DNA of 64,000 nt, taken from positions 248,001 to 312,000 of the forward strand of contig NZ_NOIN01000002.1 in NCBI RefSeq assembly GCF_014596565.1, in the 5' to 3' direction. The notes beneath the pieces were generated by a model, which was not told the DNA's origin, did no database searches, and was given only the letters and a program-made list of their open reading frames with translations. A program made the translations under genes and the position numbers. The stretch comes from Pseudomonas sp. PSB18. GTDB taxonomy: Bacteria; Pseudomonadota; Gammaproteobacteria; Pseudomonadales; Pseudomonadaceae. Below are positions 9,697 through 18,958 of the stretch, one piece after another (the first letter of the stretch is position 1; every line of letters starts with the position of its first letter).

Positions 9697-10068
9697 TCAA
9701 CCCAGCCGCCAGGCGGCGAGCCCCAGGCACAACCAGCCAATCAGGAACGCCACACCGCCGAACGGAGTGATAATGCCCAGTTTGCTGATACCCGTGAGCG
9801 TCAACAAGTACAAGCTACCGGAGAACAGCAGAATGCCGACCACGAACGAAATGCCGGCCCAGGTGACGATGCGGCCGGGTATGTGTGTGGCCAGCAGCGC
9901 GACGCCCAGCAACGCCAGGGTGTGCACCAATTGATAGGTGACGCCTGTATGGAAAATGGCCAGGTAGTCGGCGCTCAGGCGGTTCTTCAGGCCATGGGCG
10001 GCGAAGGCCCCCAGGGCGACGCCCGTGAAGCCGAAAAAGGCAGCCAGCATCAGAAAGCTACGCAGCAT
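9697..10068 (-). CDS. DUF423 (YgdD/TMEM256) family membrane protein
   Basis: This 123-residue protein has four predicted transmembrane helices. It begins MLRSFLMLAAFFGFTGVALG and contains the DUF423 hallmarks GAFAAHGLK, FHTGVTYQLVHTLAL, LFSGSLYLL and TPFGGVAFLIGW. Function is unknown. The frame is open far upstream through the antisense of mtgA, but the ATG at 10068 with the GGAGTTCTC region before it gives the family length. It is divergent from mtgA with a 73-bp gap. Confidence 0.92.
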   Translation of the reverse strand: MLRSFLMLAAFFGFTGVALGAFAAHGLKNRLSADYLAIFHTGVTYQLVHTLALLGVALLATHIPGRIVTWAGISFVVGILLFSGSLYLLTLTGISKLGIITPFGGVAFLIGWLCLGLAAWRLG

Positions 10069-10141
10069 GAGAACTCCAGTCAGACTCGGTGGACAGGGTC
10101 TGTATAATGGCCCGCTCGACGGGTTCGGCCAAGCCATCTCT

Positions 10142-10864
10142 ATGCTGCGTACATTGTTTCGACGATTCCTCAAAGCCCTGCTCTGGTTCGCCGTCGGCAG
10201 CGTTGTCCTGGTGCTGCTATTGCGCGTGGTACCGCCGCCGTTCACAGCGCTGATGATCGAGCGCAAGGTTGAATCCTGGGTCGACGGCGAACCGATCGAC
10301 CTGCAACGCACCTGGCAGCCCTGGGACCAGATCTCCGACAGCCTCAAGGTCGCGGTGATTGCTGGCGAAGACCAGAAATTTCCCGAACACTGGGGCTTCG
10401 ACATCGGCGCGATCCAGGCCGCATTCGCCCATAACGGCCGCGGCGGTTCGATTCGTGGCGCCAGCACTCTCAGCCAGCAAGTCTCCAAGAACCTGTTCCT
10501 GTGGTCGGGCCGCAGCTGGCTGCGCAAGGGCTTCGAAGCCTGGTTCACCGCGCTGATCGAGGTGCTCTGGCCCAAGCAGCGGATTCTTGAGGTGTACCTC
10601 AATAGCGTGGAGTGGGATGACGGCGTATTCGGTGCAGAAGCCGCGGCGCGACACCATTTCCGTGTTGGCGCCAATGCCTTGTCCCGGCAGCAGGCAAGCT
10701 TGCTGGCGGCGGTACTGCCCAACCCTCGAAAATGGAGCGCCAGCCGGCCAAGCCCCTATGTACTGCGGCGGGCAAGCTGGATACGCCAGCAGATGAGCCA
10801 ATTGGGGGGCGACAGTTACCTGCTGGGACTCAATGATTCGCGACGGGCGCCCTGGGCCCAGTAG
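10142..10864 (+). CDS. mtgA: Monofunctional biosynthetic peptidoglycan transglycosylase
   Basis: MtgA polymerises lipid II into glycan strands without a transpeptidase domain (GT51 family). The 240-residue protein has an N-terminal membrane anchor (about residues 10-30) and the GT51 motifs AGEDQKFPEHWGFD (catalytic Glu), GASTLSQQVSKNLFLW, RKGFEAWFT and ILEVYLNSVEWDDGVFGAEAAARHHF. The frame is open to 10025, but the ATG at 10142 gives a normal length. A TATAAT box at 10103-10108 lies 34 bases before this ATG and may be its -10 element. I see no convincing -35. Confidence 0.94.
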   Translation: MLRTLFRRFLKALLWFAVGSVVLVLLLRVVPPPFTALMIERKVESWVDGEPIDLQRTWQPWDQISDSLKVAVIAGEDQKFPEHWGFDIGAIQAAFAHNGRGGSIRGASTLSQQVSKNLFLWSGRSWLRKGFEAWFTALIEVLWPKQRILEVYLNSVEWDDGVFGAEAAARHHFRVGANALSRQQASLLAAVLPNPRKWSASRPSPYVLRRASWIRQQMSQLGGDSYLLGLNDSRRAPWAQ

Positions 10865-10890
10865 CCCAGGCACTGAAAGTCCCTGCTTAT

Positions 10891-10996
10891 GATCGTTCCC
10901 ACGCTCCGCGTGGGAATGCAGCACGGGACGCTCCGCGTCCCCAAGCGTGACGCGGAGCGTCCAGGATGCGTTCCCACGCAGAGCGTGGGAACGATC
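10891..10996. repeat. REP doublet, GATCGTTCCCACGC family
   Basis: The left arm GATCGTTCCCACGCTCCGCG (from 10891) pairs with the right arm ending at 10996. Internal sequence GGACGCTCCGCGTCC / GACGCGGAGCGTCC forms a second inversion. It lies between mtgA and the rpoH terminator and belongs to the same family as 3139-3248. Confidence 0.85.
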
Positions 10997-11004
10997 ACAC
11001 AACC

Positions 11005-11042
11005 AAAAACGCCCCGATCATCGCTGATCGGGGCGTTTTTTA
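11005..11042 (-). terminator. Rho-independent terminator of rpoH
   Basis: The stem AACGCCCCGATCA / TGATCGGGGCGTT flanks a short loop (TCGC). A-tract and T-tract lie on opposite sides, so it can work in both directions. It lies 16 bp beyond the rpoH stop and also faces mtgA transcription. Confidence 0.9.
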
Positions 11043-11057
11043 TTGCCGTTGTGCCGG

Positions 11058-11912
11058 TTAAGCCGCAATCGACAACTTGAGCTTGTTCATCGCACTTTTC
11101 TCAAGCTGGCGAATCCGCTCCGCCGACACGTTGTACTTCTGCGCAAGGTCGTGCAGCGTGGCCTTTTCCTCTGCCAGCCAGCGCTGGTAGAGAATGTCGC
11201 GACTGCGCTCGTCCAGCACTTCCAGGGCTTCGTGCAGGTTGGTGTTGGAGTTGTCGCTCCAGTCGGCGTCTTCCAGCTGACGCGCTGGGTCATACCGGTG
11301 GTCTTCCAGGTAGTTGGCCGGCGATTGGAAGGCGCTGTCGTCGTCCGCTTCGGCGGCCGGGTCGAAGGCCATGTCCTGGCCGGTCAGGCGACTTTCCATC
11401 TCGCGGACCTCACGAGGTTCCACACCCAGGCTTTCGGCCACCCGATGGACTTCTTCGTTGTTCAGCCAGGCCAGACGCTTCTTCTGGCTGCGCAGGTTGA
11501 AGAACAGCTTGCGCTGGGCCTTGGTGGTCGCGACCTTCACGATGCGCCAGTTGCGCAGGATGAACTCGTGGATTTCCGCCTTGATCCAGTGCACCGCGAA
11601 CGATACCAGGCGCACACCCATTTCCGGGTTGAAGCGCTTGACCGCTTTCATCAGGCCGACGTTGCCTTCCTGGATCAGGTCGGCCTGGGCCAGCCCGTAG
11701 CCGGAATAGCTGCGGGCGATATGTACGACAAAACGCAGGTGGGCGAGCACCATTTGCCGAGCCGCCTCAAGATCCTGCTCATAATAGAGACTCTCGGCCA
11801 GTTCACGCTCCTGCTCGGGTGTCAGCAAGGGAATGCTGTTCACCGTGTGCACATAGGCCTCCAGGTTCGCACCCGGGACCAGAGCATACGCAGGTTGCAA
11901 AGAAGTGGTCAT
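11058..11912 (-). CDS. rpoH: RNA polymerase heat-shock sigma factor RpoH (sigma-32)
   Basis: This 284-residue sigma-70 family protein begins [20 protein letters not shown]. Region 2 contains [32 protein letters not shown]. The RpoH box region QRKLFFNLR is present, and the region 4 helix-turn-helix [19 protein letters not shown] ends the protein. It directs heat-shock gene transcription. The frame is open upstream to 11984, but the ATG at 11912 follows an AGGTTTTTT stretch and gives the standard length. It is transcribed in the same direction as ftsYEX but has its own promoter region in the 113-bp gap. Confidence 0.98.
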   Translation of the reverse strand: MTTSLQPAYALVPGANLEAYVHTVNSIPLLTPEQERELAESLYYEQDLEAARQMVLAHLRFVVHIARSYSGYGLAQADLIQEGNVGLMKAVKRFNPEMGVRLVSFAVHWIKAEIHEFILRNWRIVKVATTKAQRKLFFNLRSQKKRLAWLNNEEVHRVAESLGVEPREVREMESRLTGQDMAFDPAAEADDDSAFQSPANYLEDHRYDPARQLEDADWSDNSNTNLHEALEVLDERSRDILYQRWLAEEKATLHDLAQKYNVSAERIRQLEKSAMNKLKLSIAA

Positions 11913-11961
11913 ACGAAAAAACCTCCGACTCACATAACTCGTGCAGTTCAGCACTGCGAAA

Positions 11962-11989
11962 ATTGACCGGGAACCGTAGGACAAGTTCC
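11962..11989 (-). promoter_or_regulatory. Candidate sigma-E/AlgU promoter of rpoH
   Basis: Read on the minus strand, GGAACTT (11989-11983) and TCAAT (11966-11962) are separated by 16 bases. This fits the extracytoplasmic sigma-E/AlgU consensus of a GAACTT -35 and a TCnnA -10. It lies 50 bases before the rpoH ATG. AlgU-driven rpoH transcription is known in P. aeruginosa, but assignment here is by motif only. Confidence 0.6.
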
Positions 11990-12025
11990 CACAAAAACTG
12001 AAAGGTCAATACGCGCAAAATGACT

Positions 12026-13048
12026 CTATTTTGGCGCAAGCTCACGCAAGTGGCGTGCGACCGCAATCCATGCACCGATATAACCCAACAGCACCGCGCC
12101 AAGCAAGAGCGACAGACCGTCGGCGACTGGCACTCCGGCCAGCGCGAAATCACTGCCGTACAAACCGGCCAGCCCCACTACCGCATCGTTCAGCCAGTCC
12201 AGGCCGAACGCCAATACACCCCAGGACAGGATCCCGGCACCGAAGCCATACAGCGCGCCCATATAGAGGAAGGGCCTGCGCACATAACTGTCCGTGCCGC
12301 CGACGAGTTTAATCACTTCTATCTCGGTGCGGCGGTTTTCAATATGAAGACGAATGGTATTGCCTATCACCAAAAGTAATGCAGACACCAGCAGCACCGT
12401 CAGGCCGAAGACAAACCGGTCACCGAGCTTGAGGATCGCCGCAAGACGCTCGACCCAGACTAAATCAAGTTGCGCCTGTTGTACCTTCGGCAACTCGGAA
12501 AGTCTTTGTCTTAATGCTTCAAGGGTCGGCTTGTCGACTTCCTTCGGCGTCACCAGCACTACGCCCGGCAATGGGTTTTCCGGCAGTTCCTTGAGCGCCT
12601 CGCCCAGGCCGGACTGCTGCTGGAACTCCTCGAGTGCCTGGTCGCGGCCGATGTATTCGGCATCGGCCACGCCCGGCATGGCCTTGATCTGCTCGAGCAG
12701 CGTCTGGCCATCGCCCGGCGTCGCCTCCAATTGCAGGTACAGGGAAATCTGCGCCGCGCGCTGCCAGGAACCGCCAAGACGCTCTACATTATTCAGCAGT
12801 AATGACAGCCCCATCGGCAGGCTCAGGGCGACCGCCATGACCATGCAGGTGAAGAAACTGCCTATCGGCTGTTTACCCAGGCGTCGCAGGCTGTCGAGCA
12901 GGCTGGCGCGATGGCTTTCGATCCAGGCATGCAGCAGCGTGCTGAAGTCCGGGCCGTCGTCATCGTCGCGTTTTTTCTTTTGCGGTTGCGGATCGGAGGC
13001 CTTCGGGGCCACGCGCTCGGCCACTTTCGGGCTGCGGGTTGCGCTCAT
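12026..13048 (-). CDS. ftsX: Cell division protein FtsX
   Basis: FtsX is the membrane part of the FtsEX complex, which couples ATP hydrolysis in the cytosol to activation of peptidoglycan hydrolases at the septum. The 340-residue protein has a charged cytosolic N-terminus (KKKRDDDDG, residues 24-32) and a first membrane helix at about residues 62-86. A periplasmic domain follows (about 95-215), then three more helices at about 220-330. The ATG overlaps the ftsE stop (ATGA). The gene order ftsY-ftsE-ftsX is canonical. Confidence 0.96.
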   Translation of the reverse strand: MSATRSPKVAERVAPKASDPQPQKKKRDDDDGPDFSTLLHAWIESHRASLLDSLRRLGKQPIGSFFTCMVMAVALSLPMGLSLLLNNVERLGGSWQRAAQISLYLQLEATPGDGQTLLEQIKAMPGVADAEYIGRDQALEEFQQQSGLGEALKELPENPLPGVVLVTPKEVDKPTLEALRQRLSELPKVQQAQLDLVWVERLAAILKLGDRFVFGLTVLLVSALLLVIGNTIRLHIENRRTEIEVIKLVGGTDSYVRRPFLYMGALYGFGAGILSWGVLAFGLDWLNDAVVGLAGLYGSDFALAGVPVADGLSLLLGAVLLGYIGAWIAVARHLRELAPK

Positions 13049-13716
13049 ACGCCAGCCTCCCCGTCACCGATCAAACGGCCGCGCTGCAAGGTGAGCATGC
13101 GGTGGCGCATGCGTGCGATCAGGGCCAGGTCGTGACTGGCAATCAGCACGCTGGTGCCCAAACGGTTGATGTCTTCGAATACGCCCATGATTTCCGCCGC
13201 CAGACGCGGGTCGAGGTTACCGGTAGGTTCGTCCGCCAGCAGCAAGGCCGGGCGGTGAACGATGGCGCGGGCGATACCGACGCGCTGTTGCTGGCCGGTG
13301 GACAGGTCGCCTGGGTACAAGTCGGTCTTGTCCGACAGGGCTACGCGCTCCAGGGCCGAATCCACCCGCTTGTTGATCTCGGCCTTGGACAGGCCAAGGA
13401 TCTGCAAGGGCAACGCCACGTTGTTGAACACGGTACGATCGAACAGTAGCTGGTGATTCTGGAACACCACGCCGATCTGCCGCCGCAGGTAGGGGATCTG
13501 GGCGTTGCTGATGGTGCTCAGGTCCTGGCCGGCCAGCAGCAGCTTGCCGGTGGTGGGCCGCTCCATTGCCAGCAGCAGGCGCAGCAATGTGCTTTTACCG
13601 GCGCCGGAATGGCCGGTGACGAACAGAAACTCACCTCGACGCACCCGAAAGCTCAGCTCATGCAGGCCGACGTGACCATTCGGATAGCGTTTACCGACCT
13701 GTTCGAAACGAATCAT
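13045..13716 (-). CDS. ftsE: Cell division ATP-binding protein FtsE
   Basis: This 223-residue ABC ATPase partners FtsX at the divisome. Walker [10 protein letters not shown] is at residues 35-43, the Q-loop VFQNHQLL at about 84-91, the ABC signature LSTGQQQR at 138-145, and Walker [13 protein letters not shown] at 158-169. The signature is LSTGQ rather than LSGGQ, as is common in FtsE. It overlaps ftsY and ftsX by 4 bp on each side, so the three are translationally coupled. Confidence 0.97.
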   Translation of the reverse strand: MIRFEQVGKRYPNGHVGLHELSFRVRRGEFLFVTGHSGAGKSTLLRLLLAMERPTTGKLLLAGQDLSTISNAQIPYLRRQIGVVFQNHQLLFDRTVFNNVALPLQILGLSKAEINKRVDSALERVALSDKTDLYPGDLSTGQQQRVGIARAIVHRPALLLADEPTGNLDPRLAAEIMGVFEDINRLGTSVLIASHDLALIARMRHRMLTLQRGRLIGDGEAGV

Positions 13717-15134
13717 GAATGCTCCCGCTCGGCAAACAGCGCCTGGACAAAGGGCTCGGCTTCAAAGGTACGCAGGTCGTCGATGCCTTCGCCCACGCCG
13801 ATGTAGCGGATGGGCAGGCCGAACTGCTTGGCCAGGGCGAAGATCACTCCGCCCTTGGCGGTGCCGTCGAGCTTGGTCAGGGCCAACCCGGTCAGTTCGA
13901 CGGTCTGGTTGAATTGCTTGGCCTGGTTGATGGCGTTCTGGCCGGTACCGGCGTCCAGCACCAGCAGCACTTCGTGGGGTGCGTCGGCATCGAGCTTGCC
14001 GATCACCCGACGAACTTTCTTCAACTCTTCCATCAGGTTGTCTTTGGTGTGCAGGCGACCGGCCGTGTCGGCGATCAGCACGTCGATGCCACGGGCCTTG
14101 GCGGCCTGCACGGCGTCGAAGATCACCGAAGCGGAATCGGCGCCGGTGTGCTGGGCGATCACCGGGATCTTGTTGCGCTCGCCCCACACTTGCAACTGTT
14201 CTACGGCAGCGGCGCGGAAAGTATCGCCGGCGGCCAGCATGACCTTCTTGCCTTCAAGTTGCAGTTTCTTCGCCAGCTTGCCGATGGTGGTGGTCTTGCC
14301 GGCGCCATTGACGCCGACCACCAGGATCACGAACGGTTTGTTCTGCGAAGCGATCACCAGCGGCTGCTCCACCGGCTTGAGCAGGTTGCCCAGCTCGGCT
14401 TGCAGGGATTTGTACAACGCGTCGGCATCGGTCAATTGTTTGCGCGCGACCTTCTGGGTCAGGCTCTGGATGATCACCGACGTCGCCTCGACGCCGACAT
14501 CGGCGGTCAGCAGGCGGGTTTCGATGTCATCCAGCAACTCGTCGTCGATGACCTTCTTGCCCAGGAACAGGCTAGCCATGCCTTCGCCAATGCTGGCGCT
14601 GGTCTTGGACAGGCCTTGCTTGAGGCGCGCGAAGAAACCGACCTTGCCTGGCTCGGAGGAAGGCGCCGGCTCGACGACGACTGGTGTATCAACCACGACG
14701 GGGTCGGCCTGGGGAGTGGCAGGGGCAACCATGACTGGCGGCACCTCGACAACAGGCTCCGCGACAGCTGGCGTCGGGGCTGGAATCGGCGGCGTGACAT
14801 GGGGCTGCGCGTCCTCGACCAGTGCCACCGGCTCTTCCGCTACCGGCAGGGTCAGCCAGGGGCTTTGCCCGACGGGTGGAGTCAGCGGCTGCTCGGCCGG
14901 CGGCGCGGCAACGGGCTCAGGCTCGGCCGGTTGCAACACGGGTTCGGCCAGCGGCAGAACGATCGGCGCAGCGTCTTCGGCCACCGCCTCGGCGGCAGGT
15001 TCAGCGGCGGGCTCGGGGAGCGGTTGCGACTGCTCGACGACGGTTTCCTGCGGCTTCTTGCGCAGCCATCCGAACAGGCCTTTTTTCTCGCCAGCCTCAG
15101 CTGGGGTCTTCTTGTCGTCGTTGGAACCAAACAT
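13713..15134 (-). CDS. ftsY: Signal recognition particle receptor FtsY
   Basis: FtsY docks SRP-ribosome complexes at the inner membrane for co-translational insertion. In this 473-residue protein, residues 1-25 are a basic amphipathic start. Residues 30-162 form a low-complexity acidic domain rich in Pro, Ala, Glu and Val. The N and G domains fill residues 165-473. The GTPase motifs are GVNGAGKT (274-281), GDTFRAAA (303-310), DTAGR (356-360) and TKLDG (420-424). The variable acidic A domain is not conserved in sequence between species. Confidence 0.97.
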   Translation of the reverse strand: MFGSNDDKKTPAEAGEKKGLFGWLRKKPQETVVEQSQPLPEPAAEPAAEAVAEDAAPIVLPLAEPVLQPAEPEPVAAPPAEQPLTPPVGQSPWLTLPVAEEPVALVEDAQPHVTPPIPAPTPAVAEPVVEVPPVMVAPATPQADPVVVDTPVVVEPAPSSEPGKVGFFARLKQGLSKTSASIGEGMASLFLGKKVIDDELLDDIETRLLTADVGVEATSVIIQSLTQKVARKQLTDADALYKSLQAELGNLLKPVEQPLVIASQNKPFVILVVGVNGAGKTTTIGKLAKKLQLEGKKVMLAAGDTFRAAAVEQLQVWGERNKIPVIAQHTGADSASVIFDAVQAAKARGIDVLIADTAGRLHTKDNLMEELKKVRRVIGKLDADAPHEVLLVLDAGTGQNAINQAKQFNQTVELTGLALTKLDGTAKGGVIFALAKQFGLPIRYIGVGEGIDDLRTFEAEPFVQALFAEREHS

Positions 15135-15478
15135 GGAGGACGGCTATCTCACGGTAGCGACGCGCCACGAGGGCGCCTCGGTGATGAATATTCGATGCTG
15201 AACAGACTGCGTTTCATCCAGCTTGTTCACGCGCAACAGATTGTCGAAATGTCCCCAGGACACCTCATCGTCGATTTTTTCGAAGGACTGGCAAGGCATC
15301 GTCGGCGAAAACGCAGGGATCCACGGAAAAACCCGATGCTTCTGCGCAAAACCCGGACAACCCTGGGCCGATAAAAGGCCCGATAGGCGTGGCCGCCAGT
15401 AAAACGGAACAGTATCCTAGCACCCTCTCGCCCGCCGACGCTAAGACCTAGCGGGCAGCCCAACAGGTTTAAACACGA
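15135..15478. other. 344-bp divergent intergenic region, no gene seen
   Basis: This gap separates the divergent ftsY and M16 peptidase genes and should hold both promoters. I see no convincing ORF or RNA gene. Small inverted repeats are present: GGGCC/GGCCC around the GATAAAA at about 15369-15385, and CGCTA/TAGCG at 15439-15453 just before the peptidase start. Neither is followed by a T tract. Confidence 0.5.
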
Positions 15479-16834
15479 ATGAATGCTCTTGCCCGCCGCG
15501 TTGCAGGCCTGCTGTTCAGCACAGTTTGTCTGCCCCTTTCAGCCTTGGCTGCCGATCCACAACCCACCCATGAATTCACCCTCGACAACGGCCTGAAGGT
15601 CGTGGTGCGCGAAGATCATCGTGCGCCGGTGGTGGTCTCCCAGATCTGGTACAAGGTCGGCTCCAGTTATGAAACACCGGGCCAGACCGGTTTGTCCCAC
15701 GCCTTGGAGCACATGATGTTCAAGGGCAGCGAAAAAGTCGGCCCCGGCGAAGCATCGCTGATCCTGCGGGACCTGGGCGCCGAGGAAAACGCCTTCACCA
15801 GCGATGACTTCACCGCTTATTACCAGGTGTTGGCCCGGGATCGCCTGGGGGTGGCCTTCGAGCTGGAAGCCGACCGCATGGCCAGCCTGCGCCTGCCGCC
15901 CGAAGAATTCAGTCGCGAGATCGAAGTCATCAAGGAAGAGCGCCGCATGCGCACCGACGACAAGCCGATGTCCAAGGCCTTCGAGCGCTTCAAGGCCATG
16001 GCTTATCCGGCCAGCGGCTACCACACGCCGACCATCGGCTGGATGGCCGACCTGGACCGCATGACCGTCCAGGAACTGCGCCACTGGTACGAATCCTGGT
16101 ACGCACCGAACAATGCCACCCTGGTGGTGGTCGGCGACGTGACGCCGGACGAGGTCAAGGCCCTGGCCCAGCGTTATTTCGGTCCGGTTCCCCGGCGTGA
16201 TGTGCCCACGGCGAAGATTCCCCTGGAGCTGGCCGAACCCGGCGAACGCCAGATCACCTTGCATGTGCAGACCCAGCTGCCCAGCCTGATGCTGGCCTTC
16301 AACGTGCCGAGCATCGCCACCGCAACGGATAAGCGTTCGGTCAACGCCCTGCGGCTGATCTCGGCCTTGCTGGATGGCGGCTACAGTGGCCGGATTCCAA
16401 CCCAGCTGGAGCGCGGGGAAGAACTGGTGTCCGGCGGCTCGTCGAGCTACGACGCCTACACCCGTGGCGATACGCTGTTCACCTTGTCGGCGGCGCCCAA
16501 CACCCAGAAGAACAAGACCATGGCCCAGGCCGAAGCCGGCCTGTGGCGCTTGCTGGACCAATTGAAAACCACCGCCCCGACCGCCGAGGAGCTGGAGCGC
16601 GTCCGCGCCCAGGTGATCGCCGGCCTGGTGTACGAACGCGATTCGATCACCAGCCAGGCTACCGCCATCGGCCAACTGGAAACCGTCGGGTTGTCCTGGA
16701 AGCTGATGGACACCGAACTCGCCGAGTTGCAAAGCGTAACCCCGCAAGACATCCAGAAGGCAGCCCAGCTGTATTTCACCCGCTCGCGCCTGAGCGTTGC
16801 GCACGTCCTGCCCGAGGAGAAAGCTCATGAGTGA
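15479..16834 (+). CDS. M16 family zinc metallopeptidase (catalytic member)
   Basis: This 451-residue protein starts with a Sec signal peptide (cleavage after ALAA, near residue 25), so it is periplasmic. The inverted zinc motif H74-A-L-E77-H78 is intact in GLSHALEHMMFKGSEK, and the distal glutamate lies in AFELEADRM. A second M16_C domain contains the R/Y-type segment GGYSGRIPTQLE. It is predicted to degrade peptides or misfolded proteins. It overlaps the following M16 gene by 8 bp, so the two products are probably assembled as a heterodimer. Specific substrates are unknown. Confidence 0.92.
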   Translation: MNALARRVAGLLFSTVCLPLSALAADPQPTHEFTLDNGLKVVVREDHRAPVVVSQIWYKVGSSYETPGQTGLSHALEHMMFKGSEKVGPGEASLILRDLGAEENAFTSDDFTAYYQVLARDRLGVAFELEADRMASLRLPPEEFSREIEVIKEERRMRTDDKPMSKAFERFKAMAYPASGYHTPTIGWMADLDRMTVQELRHWYESWYAPNNATLVVVGDVTPDEVKALAQRYFGPVPRRDVPTAKIPLELAEPGERQITLHVQTQLPSLMLAFNVPSIATATDKRSVNALRLISALLDGGYSGRIPTQLERGEELVSGGSSSYDAYTRGDTLFTLSAAPNTQKNKTMAQAEAGLWRLLDQLKTTAPTAEELERVRAQVIAGLVYERDSITSQATAIGQLETVGLSWKLMDTELAELQSVTPQDIQKAAQLYFTRSRLSVAHVLPEEKAHE

Positions 16835-18317
16835 GCGCAAATCATCACGCTTGCTGCTGATCGGCCTGGTGGTCATTGCCCTGGTCGCCGCCCTGGCCTT
16901 CTACCTGTCCCCCGCCACTGACGTCACTGCCAGCCAGGCCCTGGATAACGCCAAGTCCGGCAACAAACTGCAATCGCTGGCGGAGTTGGACGGCAAGGCG
17001 CCCGGCCACCGCCAGCTCGACGTGCAAGCCTGGAAAACCGCCGACGGCGCCAAGGTGCTGTTCGTCGAGGCTCGCGAACTGCCGATGTTCGACCTGCGCC
17101 TGACCTTCGCCGCCGGCAGCAGCCAGGACGGCAACGCCCCCGGCCTCGCACTGCTGACCAATGCCATGCTCAACGAAGGCGTGGCCGGCAAGGACGTCAG
17201 CGCCATCGCCGAAGGGTTCGAAAACCTTGGCGCGGACTTCGGCAACGGTGCCTATCGGGACATGGCCGTGGCCTCCCTGCGCAGCCTCAGCGCGGTGGAC
17301 AAGCGTGAACCCGCCCTGAAGCTGTTCGCCGAAGTGGTCGGCAAACCGACCTTCCCCGCAGACTCCTTCGCCCGTATCAAGAACCAGATGCTCGCCGGTT
17401 TCGAGTACCAGAAACAGAATCCCGGCAAGCTGGCGGGGCTGGAACTGATGAAGCGCCTGTACGGTGACCACCCTTACGCCCATTCCAGTGACGGCACCGC
17501 AGAAAGCATTCCACCGATCACCCTGGCCCAGGCCCGTGCCTTTCACGCCAAGGCCTATGCTGCCGGCAACGTAGTGATTGCATTGGTGGGGGATCTGTCC
17601 CGCACCGAGGCCGAGGCGATTGCCAACCAAGTGTCCGCCGCGCTGCCCAAAGGTCCGGCCCTGGCAAAAACCCTGTCCCCAGTGGAACCGAAGGCGAGCG
17701 TCAGCCACATCGAATTCCCGTCCAAGCAGACCAACCTGATGCTCGCGCAACTGGGCATCGACCGGGACGACCCGGACTATGCGGCCGTGTCCCTGGGTAA
17801 CCAGATCCTAGGTGGCGGTGGTTTCGGCACGCGATTGATGACCGAAGTACGGGAAAAACGCGGCCTGACCTACGGCGTATATTCCGGTTTCACCCCGATG
17901 CAAGCTCGCGGCCCGTTCATGATCAACCTGCAGACCCGCGCCGAAATGAGCGAAGGCACACTCAAGCTGGTGCAGGATGTGTTCACCGACTACCTGAAGA
18001 ACGGTCCGACCGAGAAAGAGCTCGATGACGCCAAGCGCGAGCTGGCCGGCAGTTTCCCGCTGTCCACCGCGAGCAACGCCGACATCGTCGGCCAACTCGG
18101 AGCCATGGGCTTCTATGACTTGCCGCTGAGCTACCTGGAAGACTTCATGCGCAAGTCCCAGGCGTTGACGGTCGAACAGGTCAAGGCAGCACTGAACAAG
18201 CACCTGAGCACCGACAGAATGGTCATCGTCACCGCCGGTCCGACCGTGCCGCAAAAGCCGCTGCCGGCCCCCACTGACAAACCTGCCGAGCAACCGCTCG
18301 GGGTTCCGGAGCACTAA
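16827..18317 (+). CDS. M16 family protein, non-catalytic partner
   Basis: This 496-residue protein has an N-terminal membrane anchor or signal (about residues 8-25, LLLIGLVVIALVAALAFYL). At the place where the zinc motif should be it reads LALLTNAMLNEG, so HxxEH is absent. The C-terminal half retains the substrate-binding type motif GGGFGTRLMTEVREKRGLTYGVYSGF. This matches the pattern of M16 heterodimers with one zinc subunit and one glycine-rich-loop subunit. The ATG at 16827 lies inside the end of the preceding gene, and its stop overlaps rsmD by one base. Confidence 0.9.
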   Translation: MSERKSSRLLLIGLVVIALVAALAFYLSPATDVTASQALDNAKSGNKLQSLAELDGKAPGHRQLDVQAWKTADGAKVLFVEARELPMFDLRLTFAAGSSQDGNAPGLALLTNAMLNEGVAGKDVSAIAEGFENLGADFGNGAYRDMAVASLRSLSAVDKREPALKLFAEVVGKPTFPADSFARIKNQMLAGFEYQKQNPGKLAGLELMKRLYGDHPYAHSSDGTAESIPPITLAQARAFHAKAYAAGNVVIALVGDLSRTEAEAIANQVSAALPKGPALAKTLSPVEPKASVSHIEFPSKQTNLMLAQLGIDRDDPDYAAVSLGNQILGGGGFGTRLMTEVREKRGLTYGVYSGFTPMQARGPFMINLQTRAEMSEGTLKLVQDVFTDYLKNGPTEKELDDAKRELAGSFPLSTASNADIVGQLGAMGFYDLPLSYLEDFMRKSQALTVEQVKAALNKHLSTDRMVIVTAGPTVPQKPLPAPTDKPAEQPLGVPEH

Positions 18318-18928
18318 TGGCCCGCCCATCCAATTCCAGCAAGAAACCCGCTCACAACGGCATCAATCAGCTACGCATCATCGGCGGTGAATGGCGCAGC
18401 CGGCGTCTGAGCTTTCCCGACGCCCCGGGCTTGCGCCCGACACCGGACCGGGTGCGTGAAACCCTGTTCAATTGGCTCGCACCCTACGTGGCAGGCGCCC
18501 GGGTGCTCGACCCGTTCGCCGGCAGTGGCGCGCTGTTTCTCGAAGCCCTGTCCCGTGGCGCCGCCATGGGCCAGGCCCTGGACGCCAGCAGCCTGGCGGT
18601 TTCCAGCCTGAAAGAGCACCTGGGCACCCTGCGTTGCACGGTCGGCCAGGTGCAGACGGCGGATGCCTTGCGCTACCTGGACAGCCAACCGGCCAGCCCT
18701 TTCGACCTGGTGTTTCTCGACCCGCCGTTCAACCAGAACCTGTTGCCGACGATCTGCGCATTACTCGAAGAACGCCAGTGGCTGGCCGAGGATGCCTGGG
18801 TCTACACTGAAAGCGAAACCGCTCCGTCGACCCTCGGCTTGCCGAGCAATTGGCGCTTGCATCGCGAGCAGAAATCCGGACGGGTGTACTACGCATTATG
18901 GCAACGCATGGCAGAAGCCGTCGGCTGA
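18317..18928 (+). CDS. rsmD: 16S rRNA (guanine(966)-N2)-methyltransferase RsmD
   Basis: This 203-residue class I methyltransferase modifies G966 of 16S rRNA. The segments RIIGGEWRSRRL, RPTPDRVRETLFNWL, VLDPFAGSGALFLEALSRG (SAM site) and LVFLDPPFN (catalytic DPPF at residues 135-138) are diagnostic. It overlaps the upstream M16 gene by one base (TAATG), so it is the third gene of that operon. Confidence 0.96.
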   Translation: MARPSNSSKKPAHNGINQLRIIGGEWRSRRLSFPDAPGLRPTPDRVRETLFNWLAPYVAGARVLDPFAGSGALFLEALSRGAAMGQALDASSLAVSSLKEHLGTLRCTVGQVQTADALRYLDSQPASPFDLVFLDPPFNQNLLPTICALLEERQWLAEDAWVYTESETAPSTLGLPSNWRLHREQKSGRVYYALWQRMAEAVG

Positions 18929-18958
18929 CGGCTGGCCGCAGCATCGAGAACAATAATA

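Noticed and set aside
10101-10108. TGTATAAT near the mtgA start as a strong promoter
   Set aside because: A -10 match is present but no convincing -35 is found at the usual spacing, so it is only mentioned with mtgA and not called as a separate feature.
13719-15374. Long plus-strand frame over ftsY
   Set aside because: It is antisense to ftsY, is dominated by low-complexity residues and has no supporting context.
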